From: Gemmatimonadota bacterium
GTDB taxonomy: Bacteria > Gemmatimonadota > Gemmatimonadetes > Gemmatimonadales > Gemmatimonadaceae
Assembly: GCA_021299375.1 (NCBI GenBank)
Contig: JAJTGR010000040.1
Location: 1-64,000 of the forward strand
Direction: 5' to 3'
DNA length: 64,000 bases
The notes under the pieces are model-generated. The model was not told the DNA's origin and searched no databases. It saw only the letters and a program-made list of their open reading frames with translations. The position numbers were made by a program, and so were the translations under genes. This document shows, one piece after another, positions 55,569-64,000 of the stretch. Every line of letters begins with the position of its first letter. Within the stretch, counting starts at the first letter, position 1.

Positions 55569-58441
55569 TGCTCCCCCACCTGCCCACACCCATGCGTTCG
55601 CTTCTCTCCTGCGTCGTCGCCGGCCTCCTTCTCGCCGCCGTGCCGCTCGGCGCCCAGGGCGTCGTGACCGGCACCGTCACCGATCCCTCCGGCCGTCCGC
55701 TCTCGGGCGTCCTCGTGCTGGTGGACGGCACCAGCATCCGCACCGCCACTGACAAGGGGCTCTATCGCGCGGTAAACGTGCCAGCCGGCGCCCGGGCTCT
55801 GACCTTCCGCTACATCGGCTATCAGCCCGTCACGAAGACGGTCACCGTCGAGAACGGCCGTACCGCCACCCTCGACGTGAAACTGACCGAGGCGATTACG
55901 GCGCTCAGCGCCATCCAGGTGCGCGGGCAGGTGGTCGGTCAGGCATCGGCGCTCAACCAGCAGCGCACCGCCCCCACGATCGCCAGCGTGATCGACAACG
56001 AGCTCGTCGGCCGTCTTCCCGATCCCAACATGGCCGAAGCACTCGCCCGTGTGCCGGGCATCGCGGTGCTCCGTGACCAGGGCGAAGGGCGCTTCGTGCA
56101 GATCCGCGGCACGAGCCCGAATTTCAACGGCATGTCGGTGAACGGCCTGCGGCTCGCGACGCCGGAGCAGAACAGTCGGCAGCTGCCCATGGACATCGTG
56201 CCGTCCGATCAGGCCAGCCAGATCCAGGTCTCCAAGACGCTGACGCCGGACATGGACGCCGACGCCATCGGCGGCAATGTGAACATCGTCACGCGCACGG
56301 CGCGCGCCAATCAGCCGTTGTTCAACGTCACGGCGGCCGGCGGCCAGAACCAGCTCGGTGGCGGACTGCTCGCCAACCTCGGCCTCAACGCCGGCAAGCG
56401 GTTCGGTGCCAGCCAGAAGTTCGGCGCCATGATCGGCGGCACCTACTACCGCAACGACCGCGCGTCGCAGAACGTCGAAGGGGACTGGTGCTCGCAGACA
56501 CGCAACTGCGGCGTGGGCAGCTCGGTCACCTCGCTCGATGCCCCGAATCTCTTCGAGTACCGCGACTATCCGCAGGTTGACCGCCTGCGCACAGGGGTGA
56601 ACGGCACGCTCGACTACCTGCTGGCCAACAACGGCAAGCTGTTCCTGCGCGGCTCCTGGAACCAGTTCAACGACGATGAAATCCGGGCCCGGGCCCGGTT
56701 CCGCTTTCGCGGCGGCAGCGGCTCACGCTGGACGCAGGTGACGGCCGACTCCGGGACCACCACGGGCTCGCAGTTCGACCGCGACATCCGCCTGCGCAAA
56801 GTGCTGCAGGACATCTACACGGCGCAGCTCGGCGGGGAGCACTACGGCGCCGGTGGCACGGCGTTCGACTGGGCCGTGGGCATGTCACGCGCTACCGAGA
56901 ATCGGCCGGGGGCACTGACCATGGGCTTCCGCCAGAGCAACATGACGCTGGGCTACAACTTCGCCGACGCCGACCGGCCGCGGGCATACGTCGTGACCGG
57001 TTCGCTCGACGATCCCGCGCGCTTCGGCTTCAACAGTCTCGCCAACGAAGTCCGCGACACCCGCGACGAAGACCTGTCGGCCAAGCTCAATGCCTCGCTG
57101 CCGGTGCAGTTTGGCGCCTTCAGTGGCACGCTCAAGGGTGGTGTGGCGGCTCGCCTGAAGGACCGTGCGAATATCCAGACCACCACGAACTACACCAGCG
57201 CGCTCGGCACGAACTCGCTGGGCGCCACCGGCGCGACGCTCATGGGGCTACTCACCACCGAGACGGCGGGGCGCACGATCTTCGACGGGGACTACAACTT
57301 CGGACGCACGTTCGATCCAGTCCGCATGCGCGAGTTCATCGCGGCCAATCCGAATGCGTTCACCGTGAATCAGCTGTCGTCGGCCACGACATCCGCCGGC
57401 GCCTCTTTCAAGGTGAAGGAAAACGTCTATGCCGGCTATCTCATGGCCACGCTCGACGCCGGCGCCTGGCGTCTCGTACCCGGCGTACGCGTCGAAGCCA
57501 CGCAGGTCGAGAACACCGGCAACGTGGTGCGCCTCAACACCGCTGGCAGCGCGCTCGCCGAGCCCATTCGCGAAACCACGGCGACCGGCAGCTACGTGAA
57601 CGTGTTCCCATCCATCAACGCCACCTACCGCGTGGGTGAGTACACCAATATCAAGGCGGCCATCACCACGGCACTGGTCCGCCCGCAGTTCGGCGACATG
57701 GTGCCCTACGTGAACGTGCAGGTGGGCCAGCAGACGGCCAGCATCGGCAACCCCGACCTCAAGGCGACCACGGCGATCAACTACGACGTCATGGTGGAGC
57801 ACTACTTCACCAACGTCGGCTTCGTGTCGGTGGGCGCGTTCGCCAAGTCGCTCGACAACTTCATCTTTGCCACGGCCCGCGCCCGCACGGCCGACGATGC
57901 CGTCGGCCCTGATGCCACGCAGATCGTTCAGCCGGTCAACGGCCCCACGGCCACTCTGTACGGCTTCGAGCTGGCCTGGCAACAGAACTTCACGTTCCTG
58001 CCCGGTGTGCTGAAGTCGCTCGGCGTCAACGCGAACTACACCCGCATCACCTCGACGGCCGACATTCCCGGCCGTGGCCGCGAGGGCGCGGACTCGCCCA
58101 TCCCCGAGCAGGCCCCTCAGGCCGGCAACATCGGGCTCTTTTTCGACCGCGGTCCCGTATCCCTGCGGGTCGGGGGCAACTACTCGGGTGCGTTCGTCTC
58201 CACCATCAGTGCCATTTCGCCGGATGCCGATACCCGCACGAAAGCCCGCTTCCAGGTCGATGCCTCGGGCAGCGTCCAGCTTCGCCCCGGCATGAAGCTG
58301 TTCGGCGAGTTCATCAACCTCTCCAACACCCCCCTCCGCGCCTACGTGGGCGGTCGGCAGAACCGCGGCGGTGGCGGCGACGATCCCAGCTACGAGTTCT
58401 ACAAGCCGTGGGGCATGCTCGGCATCAAGATCGAGCGCTGA
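55568..58441 (+). CDS. TonB-dependent receptor with N-terminal carboxypeptidase-regulatory-like domain
   Basis: GVVTGTVTDPSGRPLSGVLVLVDGTSIRTATDKGLYRAVNVPAG; plug IRGTSPNFNGMSVNGLRLATPEQNSRQ; barrel C-terminus GMLGIKIER. Confidence 0.95.
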   Translation: MLPHLPTPMRSLLSCVVAGLLLAAVPLGAQGVVTGTVTDPSGRPLSGVLVLVDGTSIRTATDKGLYRAVNVPAGARALTFRYIGYQPVTKTVTVENGRTATLDVKLTEAITALSAIQVRGQVVGQASALNQQRTAPTIASVIDNELVGRLPDPNMAEALARVPGIAVLRDQGEGRFVQIRGTSPNFNGMSVNGLRLATPEQNSRQLPMDIVPSDQASQIQVSKTLTPDMDADAIGGNVNIVTRTARANQPLFNVTAAGGQNQLGGGLLANLGLNAGKRFGASQKFGAMIGGTYYRNDRASQNVEGDWCSQTRNCGVGSSVTSLDAPNLFEYRDYPQVDRLRTGVNGTLDYLLANNGKLFLRGSWNQFNDDEIRARARFRFRGGSGSRWTQVTADSGTTTGSQFDRDIRLRKVLQDIYTAQLGGEHYGAGGTAFDWAVGMSRATENRPGALTMGFRQSNMTLGYNFADADRPRAYVVTGSLDDPARFGFNSLANEVRDTRDEDLSAKLNASLPVQFGAFSGTLKGGVAARLKDRANIQTTTNYTSALGTNSLGATGATLMGLLTTETAGRTIFDGDYNFGRTFDPVRMREFIAANPNAFTVNQLSSATTSAGASFKVKENVYAGYLMATLDAGAWRLVPGVRVEATQVENTGNVVRLNTAGSALAEPIRETTATGSYVNVFPSINATYRVGEYTNIKAAITTALVRPQFGDMVPYVNVQVGQQTASIGNPDLKATTAINYDVMVEHYFTNVGFVSVGAFAKSLDNFIFATARARTADDAVGPDATQIVQPVNGPTATLYGFELAWQQNFTFLPGVLKSLGVNANYTRITSTADIPGRGREGADSPIPEQAPQAGNIGLFFDRGPVSLRVGGNYSGAFVSTISAISPDADTRTKARFQVDASGSVQLRPGMKLFGEFINLSNTPLRAYVGGRQNRGGGGDDPSYEFYKPWGMLGIKIER

Positions 58442-58459
58442 ACAACGGGCCGATCGTTC

Positions 58460-58493
58460 ACGGGGGGCCTCGCCAGTTGGCGGGGCCCCCCGT
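58460..58493. terminator. Strong GC hairpin between convergent genes
   Basis: acggggggcctcgcc agtt ggcggggccccccgt. Confidence 0.8.
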
Positions 58494-58535
58494 TCGCATG
58501 TCATGCCCGCACGACGCGGCCGTATGGCAACGCAC

Positions 58536-58964
58536 TCACGGCGCCGCCGACGACGCGTTGCCGATCCGTGCCAACTGCCGCTCCAGAAGCCGCTGTGCAT
58601 GCCGCGCCACCGGGGGGTCGGGGTGGCGAAGGAACGTCCTCAGCCACGTGCGTACCTGGTCGTCCTCATAGTGGGAGGCCAGTTCCATGGCGCACGTCAG
58701 CTCAGCCTGGGTCTCCGCGGCGTCTACCGCCGACTGATACAATCGGAAACCGAACGAATACGCGGTCATCGTCGCCAGGGAATCGACCTCGGCCGGCAGC
58801 GGCGTAGCCAGCGCCTCGGCTGCCCGCCCCGCCAGGAACGGCGCATTCCGTACGGCCAGGCACCCTTCCATCGCCTTGACCGCCTTTGCCTGCAGGCTCG
58901 GCCCGCACCCCGTGGTGCCCAGTGCGAGCGCGCCGAGCACCGCGCCGCGGAACCGCGCGATCAC
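58536..58964 (-). CDS. Small hypothetical lipoprotein-like protein
   Basis: GTG start overlapping the upstream stop; ARFRGAVLGALALGTTGCGPS lipobox-like. Confidence 0.6.
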   Translation of the reverse strand: MIARFRGAVLGALALGTTGCGPSLQAKAVKAMEGCLAVRNAPFLAGRAAEALATPLPAEVDSLATMTAYSFGFRLYQSAVDAAETQAELTCAMELASHYEDDQVRTWLRTFLRHPDPPVARHAQRLLERQLARIGNASSAAP

Positions 58965-61900
58965 GGCGTCGCACCGCAGCCGGTCACCACCGTGCACTTG
59001 GGGTCGAGCGCCGGCAGCTTGAGACGCGCAAGTTCCGCGTTCACGGCCGTCAGGTCCGTCTTCCACACCGTCGCCAACGTCGCCTGATACCCCGTCAGCT
59101 CCTTCGACAGGATGCCAAAGATCTCCGGCATGTACGTACCCGGCGGCCCATCACCGCGCTCCGCCATCGACAGGAGGTTCGCGAGGCGGTTGTTGACCTT
59201 GATCGGGAAGTTGAGCGGATCCTGCCCGCTCTGGTTCTTCACCTGATAGACGTTCTGCTCGACGGCGGACGCGTTGGTCCGCAGCGTCTCCCCCTTGCTC
59301 TTGAGGGCAGCGTCATCGCCGGCGCGCTTCAGGCGGTCATCGAGCTGCTCCTTCACGCGCCGGATCTCGATCACCGCGCGCTGCGCTTCGTTGGTCTTGT
59401 CGCGCACCTGCGTACCGAACGCGTACTGCCGACGCAGGTCGGCGTCGGTGACATCGGCAATGAGCGGGCTGCGCTCGATACGGAGCGGGGCCTTGAGTTC
59501 CTGTCCATCGGCCGTGAGCCGCACGGTGTAGCGCCCGGGCGGCAGTGCGGGCCCCGCCGTCCCGGCGCCCCAGAGAATCATCCCCGGGAAGCTCTCGATG
59601 CCCGTCGCGCGCAGGTCGTACGTGAAGCGCGTGAGGCCGGCACGCAGCGGGAACGTGGATGACGTGCCGCGGCGACGGCCGGCGGTGCCACCGGCCGCCG
59701 GGGTCGCCGTGTCGCCCTCGAACTCCCGCAGCACGGCACCCGCCGAGTCGAGGATCGCGAGGGTGGCCCGCTTCGGCCGCTCGGCGAAGCGCCAGCTGAG
59801 CGTCGTGCCCGGTGACGACCGCTGGCCGACGGCGGGTGCAAACAGGTGCGCCCGGCTCGCCAGCACCGCCGGTGTGGCCTGCCGCAGCGGCGCGATGTTG
59901 TCGAGGATCCAGAACCCGCGCCCGTGTGTACCGATCGCCAGTTCGTCGCGCTCCACGATCAGGTCCGCCACCGGCACGTCGGGCATGTTGAGCTTGAGGC
60001 TCTGCCAGTTCGCCCCATCGTCATACGAGATGTACACCCCGTGCTGTGTGGCCGCATACAGCAGCCCGCGTCGCGTGGGATCTTCCCGCACGGCGTGCAC
60101 GTAATCCTCGGCGCCCAGCCCGTTGACGATCTTCGTCCACGTCTTGCCGTAATCGGTGGTCTTGAAGATGTACGGCGCCCGATCGTTGAGCAGCGGCCGG
60201 CGTACCGACATGTACACCGTGCCGGCATCGAACGCCGACGCGTCGAGCTGCGACACACGCCCGAACTCGGGCATGTCCTTGGGCGTGACGTTCGTCCACG
60301 TGAGCCCGAAGTTGCGCGTGACGAACACGAGGCCGTCGTCGGAGCCGGTGAAGATCACGTTCGCGTCCTTCTTGCTCGGCCCCACCGAGAAGATCGTGCC
60401 GTACACTTCGGGACCGTTCATGTCACCCGTGATCGGGCCGCCGGACTTCTCCTGCGTCTCCGGGGCGTGGCGCGTCAGGTCCGGGCTCAGGTTCTTCCAG
60501 GTGCGGCCGCCGTCGCGCGTGGCCCACAGCCGCTGCGACGACACGAACAGCAGCTTCGGGTCGACCTGCGAGAAGAGGATCGGGAACGTCCACTGCCAGC
60601 GCTCCTTGATCTCCTTCGACGGCTCGCCGGAGTAGAACCACGGATACGGGTTCACTTCGCGCGACAGCCCGGTGCGGCGGTTGAACTTGTCGACGTAGCC
60701 CCCGTTGTTGGTGCCCGAATAGAACACGTCCAGGTCGAGCGGGTCGGGCGCGATGTAGCCGGGCTCGCCGCCGCCCACCTGGTACGACACCGCCATGCCG
60801 CCCTGCGCCTCCTGCCCCGGCGCGGCGTTCTGGCGGCCCAGGTTCCAGTTCATCGGCGTGCAGAGGGTGCTGTTGTCCTGCTGGGAGCCGCACACATGGA
60901 AGGGCACGTGTTTGGTGGTGATGGCGTGGTACCACTGTTCGGTCGGGAAGTCCTGCTCGGTGTACTTCCCGCCGCCATTGAACGTCACGGTGCCACCGCC
61001 GTCGTTGGCCACCACCAGATGCTGCGGGTCGTCCATGTCCACCCACAGATCATGCCAGTCACCGTGGCTTCCGGCGCCAATGCTGGTAAGCGTCTTGCCG
61101 GCGTCCGTCGACTTGAAGAACGACACGTTCTGGATGTAGACCAGGTCGGCGTTCTTGTGATCGGCATAGAGATGCGTGTAGTAGAAGGCGCGCTGGCGGA
61201 TGTTGCGGTCGCCATTCACGAACGTCCACGTGGCGCCGGCGTCATCGCTCTTGAACAGGCCGCCGTTCTCGTTCTCGATCAGCGCATACACGCGGTTCGG
61301 ATTGGCCGCCGTGAGCGCCACGCCGATCTTGCCCACGAGGCCACTCGGCAACCCGCGGTTGCGCGTGATCTCGGTCCACGTCTCGCCACCATCGGTGCTC
61401 TTCCAGAGCCCGGAGCCCGGCCCGCCCGACGACATCTGGTACTCCTTGCGGTAGGCCTCCCACGTGGCCGCGAACAGCACCTGCGGATTGGTGCGGTCGA
61501 TCGCGATGTCCACGGCGCCGCTCTTCGCATCGCGGAACAGCACGCGCTTCCACGTCGCGCCGCCGTCCGTGCTCTTGTAGACGCCGCGCTCCTCGCTGGC
61601 CACGCTGTACTTGCCGAACACCGCCGCATACACGATGTCGGGGTTCGTGGGATGCACGCGAATGCGCGAGATCGCATCCACGGTGCGAAAGCCCACATGC
61701 TTCCACGTCTTGCCGGCGTCGGTGCTCTTGTAGATGCCGTCACCGGGCATGATGTTGCCGCGGATCGCGCTCTCGCCCATGCCGATGTACACGACATCGG
61801 GGTTCGATTCGCTCACCGCGACGGCGCCCACCGAGGCGCTGGTGATCTGTCCGTCGGTCACGGGCGTCCACGTCTCACCCCCATCCGTCGTCTTCCAGAG

Positions 61901-62140
61901 GCCGCCGCCGGTGGCCCCGAAGTAGGCTTCGTTCTTGCGCCCCTTCACGCCGCTCACCGCAATCGACCGGCCGCCGCGATCGGGGCCGATGTTGCGCCAG
62001 CGGAACTGGGAGCGGAACGCCGAGTCGAGGGTGACCGGGGCCAGCGGCGCGGGAGCGGGCCGGGTGGCCGGTCGCACGGGCGGCTGTATCAGCGCCGCCG
62101 CCGGCAGCACCAGCAGCGTCAACGAACGCAGGGAAAGCAT
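58961..62140 (-). CDS. Secreted VPS10/sortilin-type BNR (Asp-box) repeat protein
   Basis: Repeated Asp-box motifs KTTDGGETW, KSTDAGKTW, KSTDGGATW, ATRDGGRTW; signal peptide; C-terminal FlgD-like segment. Confidence 0.93.
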   Translation of the reverse strand: MLSLRSLTLLVLPAAALIQPPVRPATRPAPAPLAPVTLDSAFRSQFRWRNIGPDRGGRSIAVSGVKGRKNEAYFGATGGGLWKTTDGGETWTPVTDGQITSASVGAVAVSESNPDVVYIGMGESAIRGNIMPGDGIYKSTDAGKTWKHVGFRTVDAISRIRVHPTNPDIVYAAVFGKYSVASEERGVYKSTDGGATWKRVLFRDAKSGAVDIAIDRTNPQVLFAATWEAYRKEYQMSSGGPGSGLWKSTDGGETWTEITRNRGLPSGLVGKIGVALTAANPNRVYALIENENGGLFKSDDAGATWTFVNGDRNIRQRAFYYTHLYADHKNADLVYIQNVSFFKSTDAGKTLTSIGAGSHGDWHDLWVDMDDPQHLVVANDGGGTVTFNGGGKYTEQDFPTEQWYHAITTKHVPFHVCGSQQDNSTLCTPMNWNLGRQNAAPGQEAQGGMAVSYQVGGGEPGYIAPDPLDLDVFYSGTNNGGYVDKFNRRTGLSREVNPYPWFYSGEPSKEIKERWQWTFPILFSQVDPKLLFVSSQRLWATRDGGRTWKNLSPDLTRHAPETQEKSGGPITGDMNGPEVYGTIFSVGPSKKDANVIFTGSDDGLVFVTRNFGLTWTNVTPKDMPEFGRVSQLDASAFDAGTVYMSVRRPLLNDRAPYIFKTTDYGKTWTKIVNGLGAEDYVHAVREDPTRRGLLYAATQHGVYISYDDGANWQSLKLNMPDVPVADLIVERDELAIGTHGRGFWILDNIAPLRQATPAVLASRAHLFAPAVGQRSSPGTTLSWRFAERPKRATLAILDSAGAVLREFEGDTATPAAGGTAGRRRGTSSTFPLRAGLTRFTYDLRATGIESFPGMILWGAGTAGPALPPGRYTVRLTADGQELKAPLRIERSPLIADVTDADLRRQYAFGTQVRDKTNEAQRAVIEIRRVKEQLDDRLKRAGDDAALKSKGETLRTNASAVEQNVYQVKNQSGQDPLNFPIKVNNRLANLLSMAERGDGPPGTYMPEIFGILSKELTGYQATLATVWKTDLTAVNAELARLKLPALDPKCTVVTGCGATP

Positions 62141-62335
62141 GGGCAGGTAAGGGTCGGGGACAGGTGGGAGGGATCACGCCTACGTTGCAGGCTACGGCCG
62201 GTGGGCGCAACTCGCTGCGCGGCCCGTGACGTGAGCCGCACCCCGCCGCACCGTTTCTCCACCGTCCCGCACTCGGTCAAGCGGCTTGTTCAACCGCGGT
62301 GTGGGCGCCCGCGACGCGGGCACGATCACGTACCA

Positions 62336-62404
62336 GATTGAAAAAGGATTGGTCCGTGCATCGCGCAGCATCCGCGCGTCACGCAGGCCAATCCCTTTTG
62401 AATC
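62336..62404. terminator. Long imperfect hairpin flanked by A/T tracts, likely (bidirectional) intrinsic terminator
   Basis: gattgaaaaaggattggtccgtgc...cacgcaggccaatcccttttgaatc. Confidence 0.65.
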
Positions 62405-62520
62405 CTGTCGTCGATCGCGCCGCCACCGGCGGCGCCATACACTGCCGTTCCCGGCGCCCATGCTGTCCTGGCCGGCGGCGACCCACACCGCCGTTCCCGG
62501 CGGCCGCCATCACGCCGGTA

Positions 62521-63865
62521 TCAGCTCACCAGCTTCCCCGCCAGGTACGCCGTGAGCTGCGACGCGTCAACCCGGTCCTGCGCCAGCGAGTCGCGGTCGC
62601 GCACCGTGACCGTCTGGTCGCTGGTGCTCTGCCCGTCCACCGTGATGCAGAACGGCGTGCCGACTTCGTCCTGCCGGCGATAGCGCTTGCCGATCGAGCC
62701 CGTCTCGTCGTAGTCCACCGGGAACGCCTGGCGCAGGTCGGCGAGAATCTGCTTCGCCATCTCCGGCTGCCCGTCCTTCTTCGTGAGCGGGAAGATGGCC
62801 GCCTTGATCGGCGCGATGGCGGGGTGCAGTCCCAGCACCACGCGCCCCTCGGCCTCGCCCTCGACCGCCTCTTCACGGTACGCGTTCACCAGCGCCGCCA
62901 GCGTCACGCGGTCCGCACCCACCGACGTCTCGATCACGTACGGCACGTAGCGCTTGTTGTTCACCTGGTCGAAGTACTCGAGCTTCTTGCTGGAGTACTG
63001 CTGGTGCTGCGTGAGGTCGAAATCGGAGCGGTTGTGCACCCCCTCGATCTCCTGGTATCCGAGGGTGCCGCCGAAGTCGAACGTCACGTCGAACGCCGCG
63101 CGCGTAGTGCGCCAGCTCGGTCGCGCCGTGCTGGTGGAACTTGAGCCGATCGGCCGAGAGCCCGAGATCGAGGTGCCACTGCATGCGCAGCGCCTTCCAC
63201 GTCTCGAACCACTCCATGTCGGTACCCGGTTCGACGAAGAACTGCATCTCCATCTGCTCGAACTCACGCGTGCGGAAGATGAAGTTGCCCGGCGTGATCT
63301 CGTTGCGGAAGGCCTTGCCGATCTGCGCGATGCCGAACGGCACCTTCTGGCGCATGCTCTGCTGCACATTCAGAAAGTTCACGAAGATGCCCTGCGCCGT
63401 CTCCGGGCGCAGGTAGACGATGCTCGCGCTCTCCTCGAGCGCACCCATGTACGTCTTGAACATCAGGTTGAACTGCCGCGCCTCGGTCAGTTGGCAGGCC
63501 TCGTGCTGGCCGGGCTGCTTGCTCGGCTTCTGCGGGCAGCGCGCATCCTCGAGCTTGTCGGCGCGGAAGCGTCCCTTGCAGGTCTTGCAGTCCACCAGCG
63601 GATCGACGAAGCCGGCCACGTGCCCGCTCGCTTCCCACGTGCGCGGATGCATCAGGATGGCCGCATCGAGCCCCTCGATATCATCACGCGAACGCACCAT
63701 CGCGTGCCACCAGCGATCCTTGATGTTCTTCTTGAGTTCCACCCCCAGCGGCCCGTAGTCCCACACCGATCCCGTGCCGCCGTAGATCTCGGAGGACTGG
63801 AAGATGAAGCCACGCCGCTTGCACAGCGAGACGAGCTTGTCCATCACATCGGGATAGCCGGACAT
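62521..63865 (-). CDS. glyS: Glycine-tRNA ligase (alpha2, single-chain type), apparent frameshift near 63096-63110
   Basis: [45 protein letters not shown]...[26 protein letters not shown]; second half in another frame [29 protein letters not shown]...[14 protein letters not shown]. Confidence 0.93.
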
Positions 63866-63904
63866 GGTTGGTACTGGTGCGGGATACGGGGAGAGAACGA
63901 CGGG

Positions 63905-64000
63905 TCAGCGAAGCAGGTGCGCGAGGATCGCGTCACCGTGGTCGCGGCCATTCTCGATGAAGATGCGATTGGCCTGATTGCCGGACGCAATGACTCCTGC
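63905..64000 (-). CDS. 3' end of a CDS, product not recognised (runs off window)
   Basis: Open frame AGVIASGNQANRIFIENGRDHGDAILAHLLR*. Confidence 0.5.
   Translation of the reverse strand, partial: AGVIASGNQANRIFIENGRDHGDAILAHLLR

Overview
This 64 kb, high-GC chromosomal window reads like a Gemmatimonadota-type genome: PD40-propeller Ser/Thr kinases, TonB receptors, a VPS10/BNR protein and an alanine/lysine-rich tailed EVE protein. I support about 45 protein-coding genes. Gene blocks recognised are: a class II ribonucleotide reductase (nrdJ) carrying a full-length LAGLIDADG intein directly before the predicted catalytic Cys; a GH3 hexosaminidase-anmK-murQ peptidoglycan-recycling block, with an amidase and a dipeptide epimerase elsewhere in the window; a KefG-like/KefC-like pair; a MoxR-DUF58-BatA-DUF4175-DUF4159 operon preceded by a small ubiquitin-like protein gene; a beta-propeller phytase plus TonB receptor pair; priA; and a glycyl-tRNA synthetase with an apparent frameshift. 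The most unusual signal is non-coding. A ~310 bp GC-rich intergenic element occurs twice in opposite orientation (about 14430-14744 and 37323-37631). Each copy ends in its own 14-bp tandem array: 7 units in one, 2 in the other, with different unit sequence. Other 14-15 bp tandem arrays sit on or next to stop codons (2694, 3804, 4086, 7990). No CRISPR, rRNA or tRNA was recognised. All assignments come from reading sequence and translated motifs; no searches were run.
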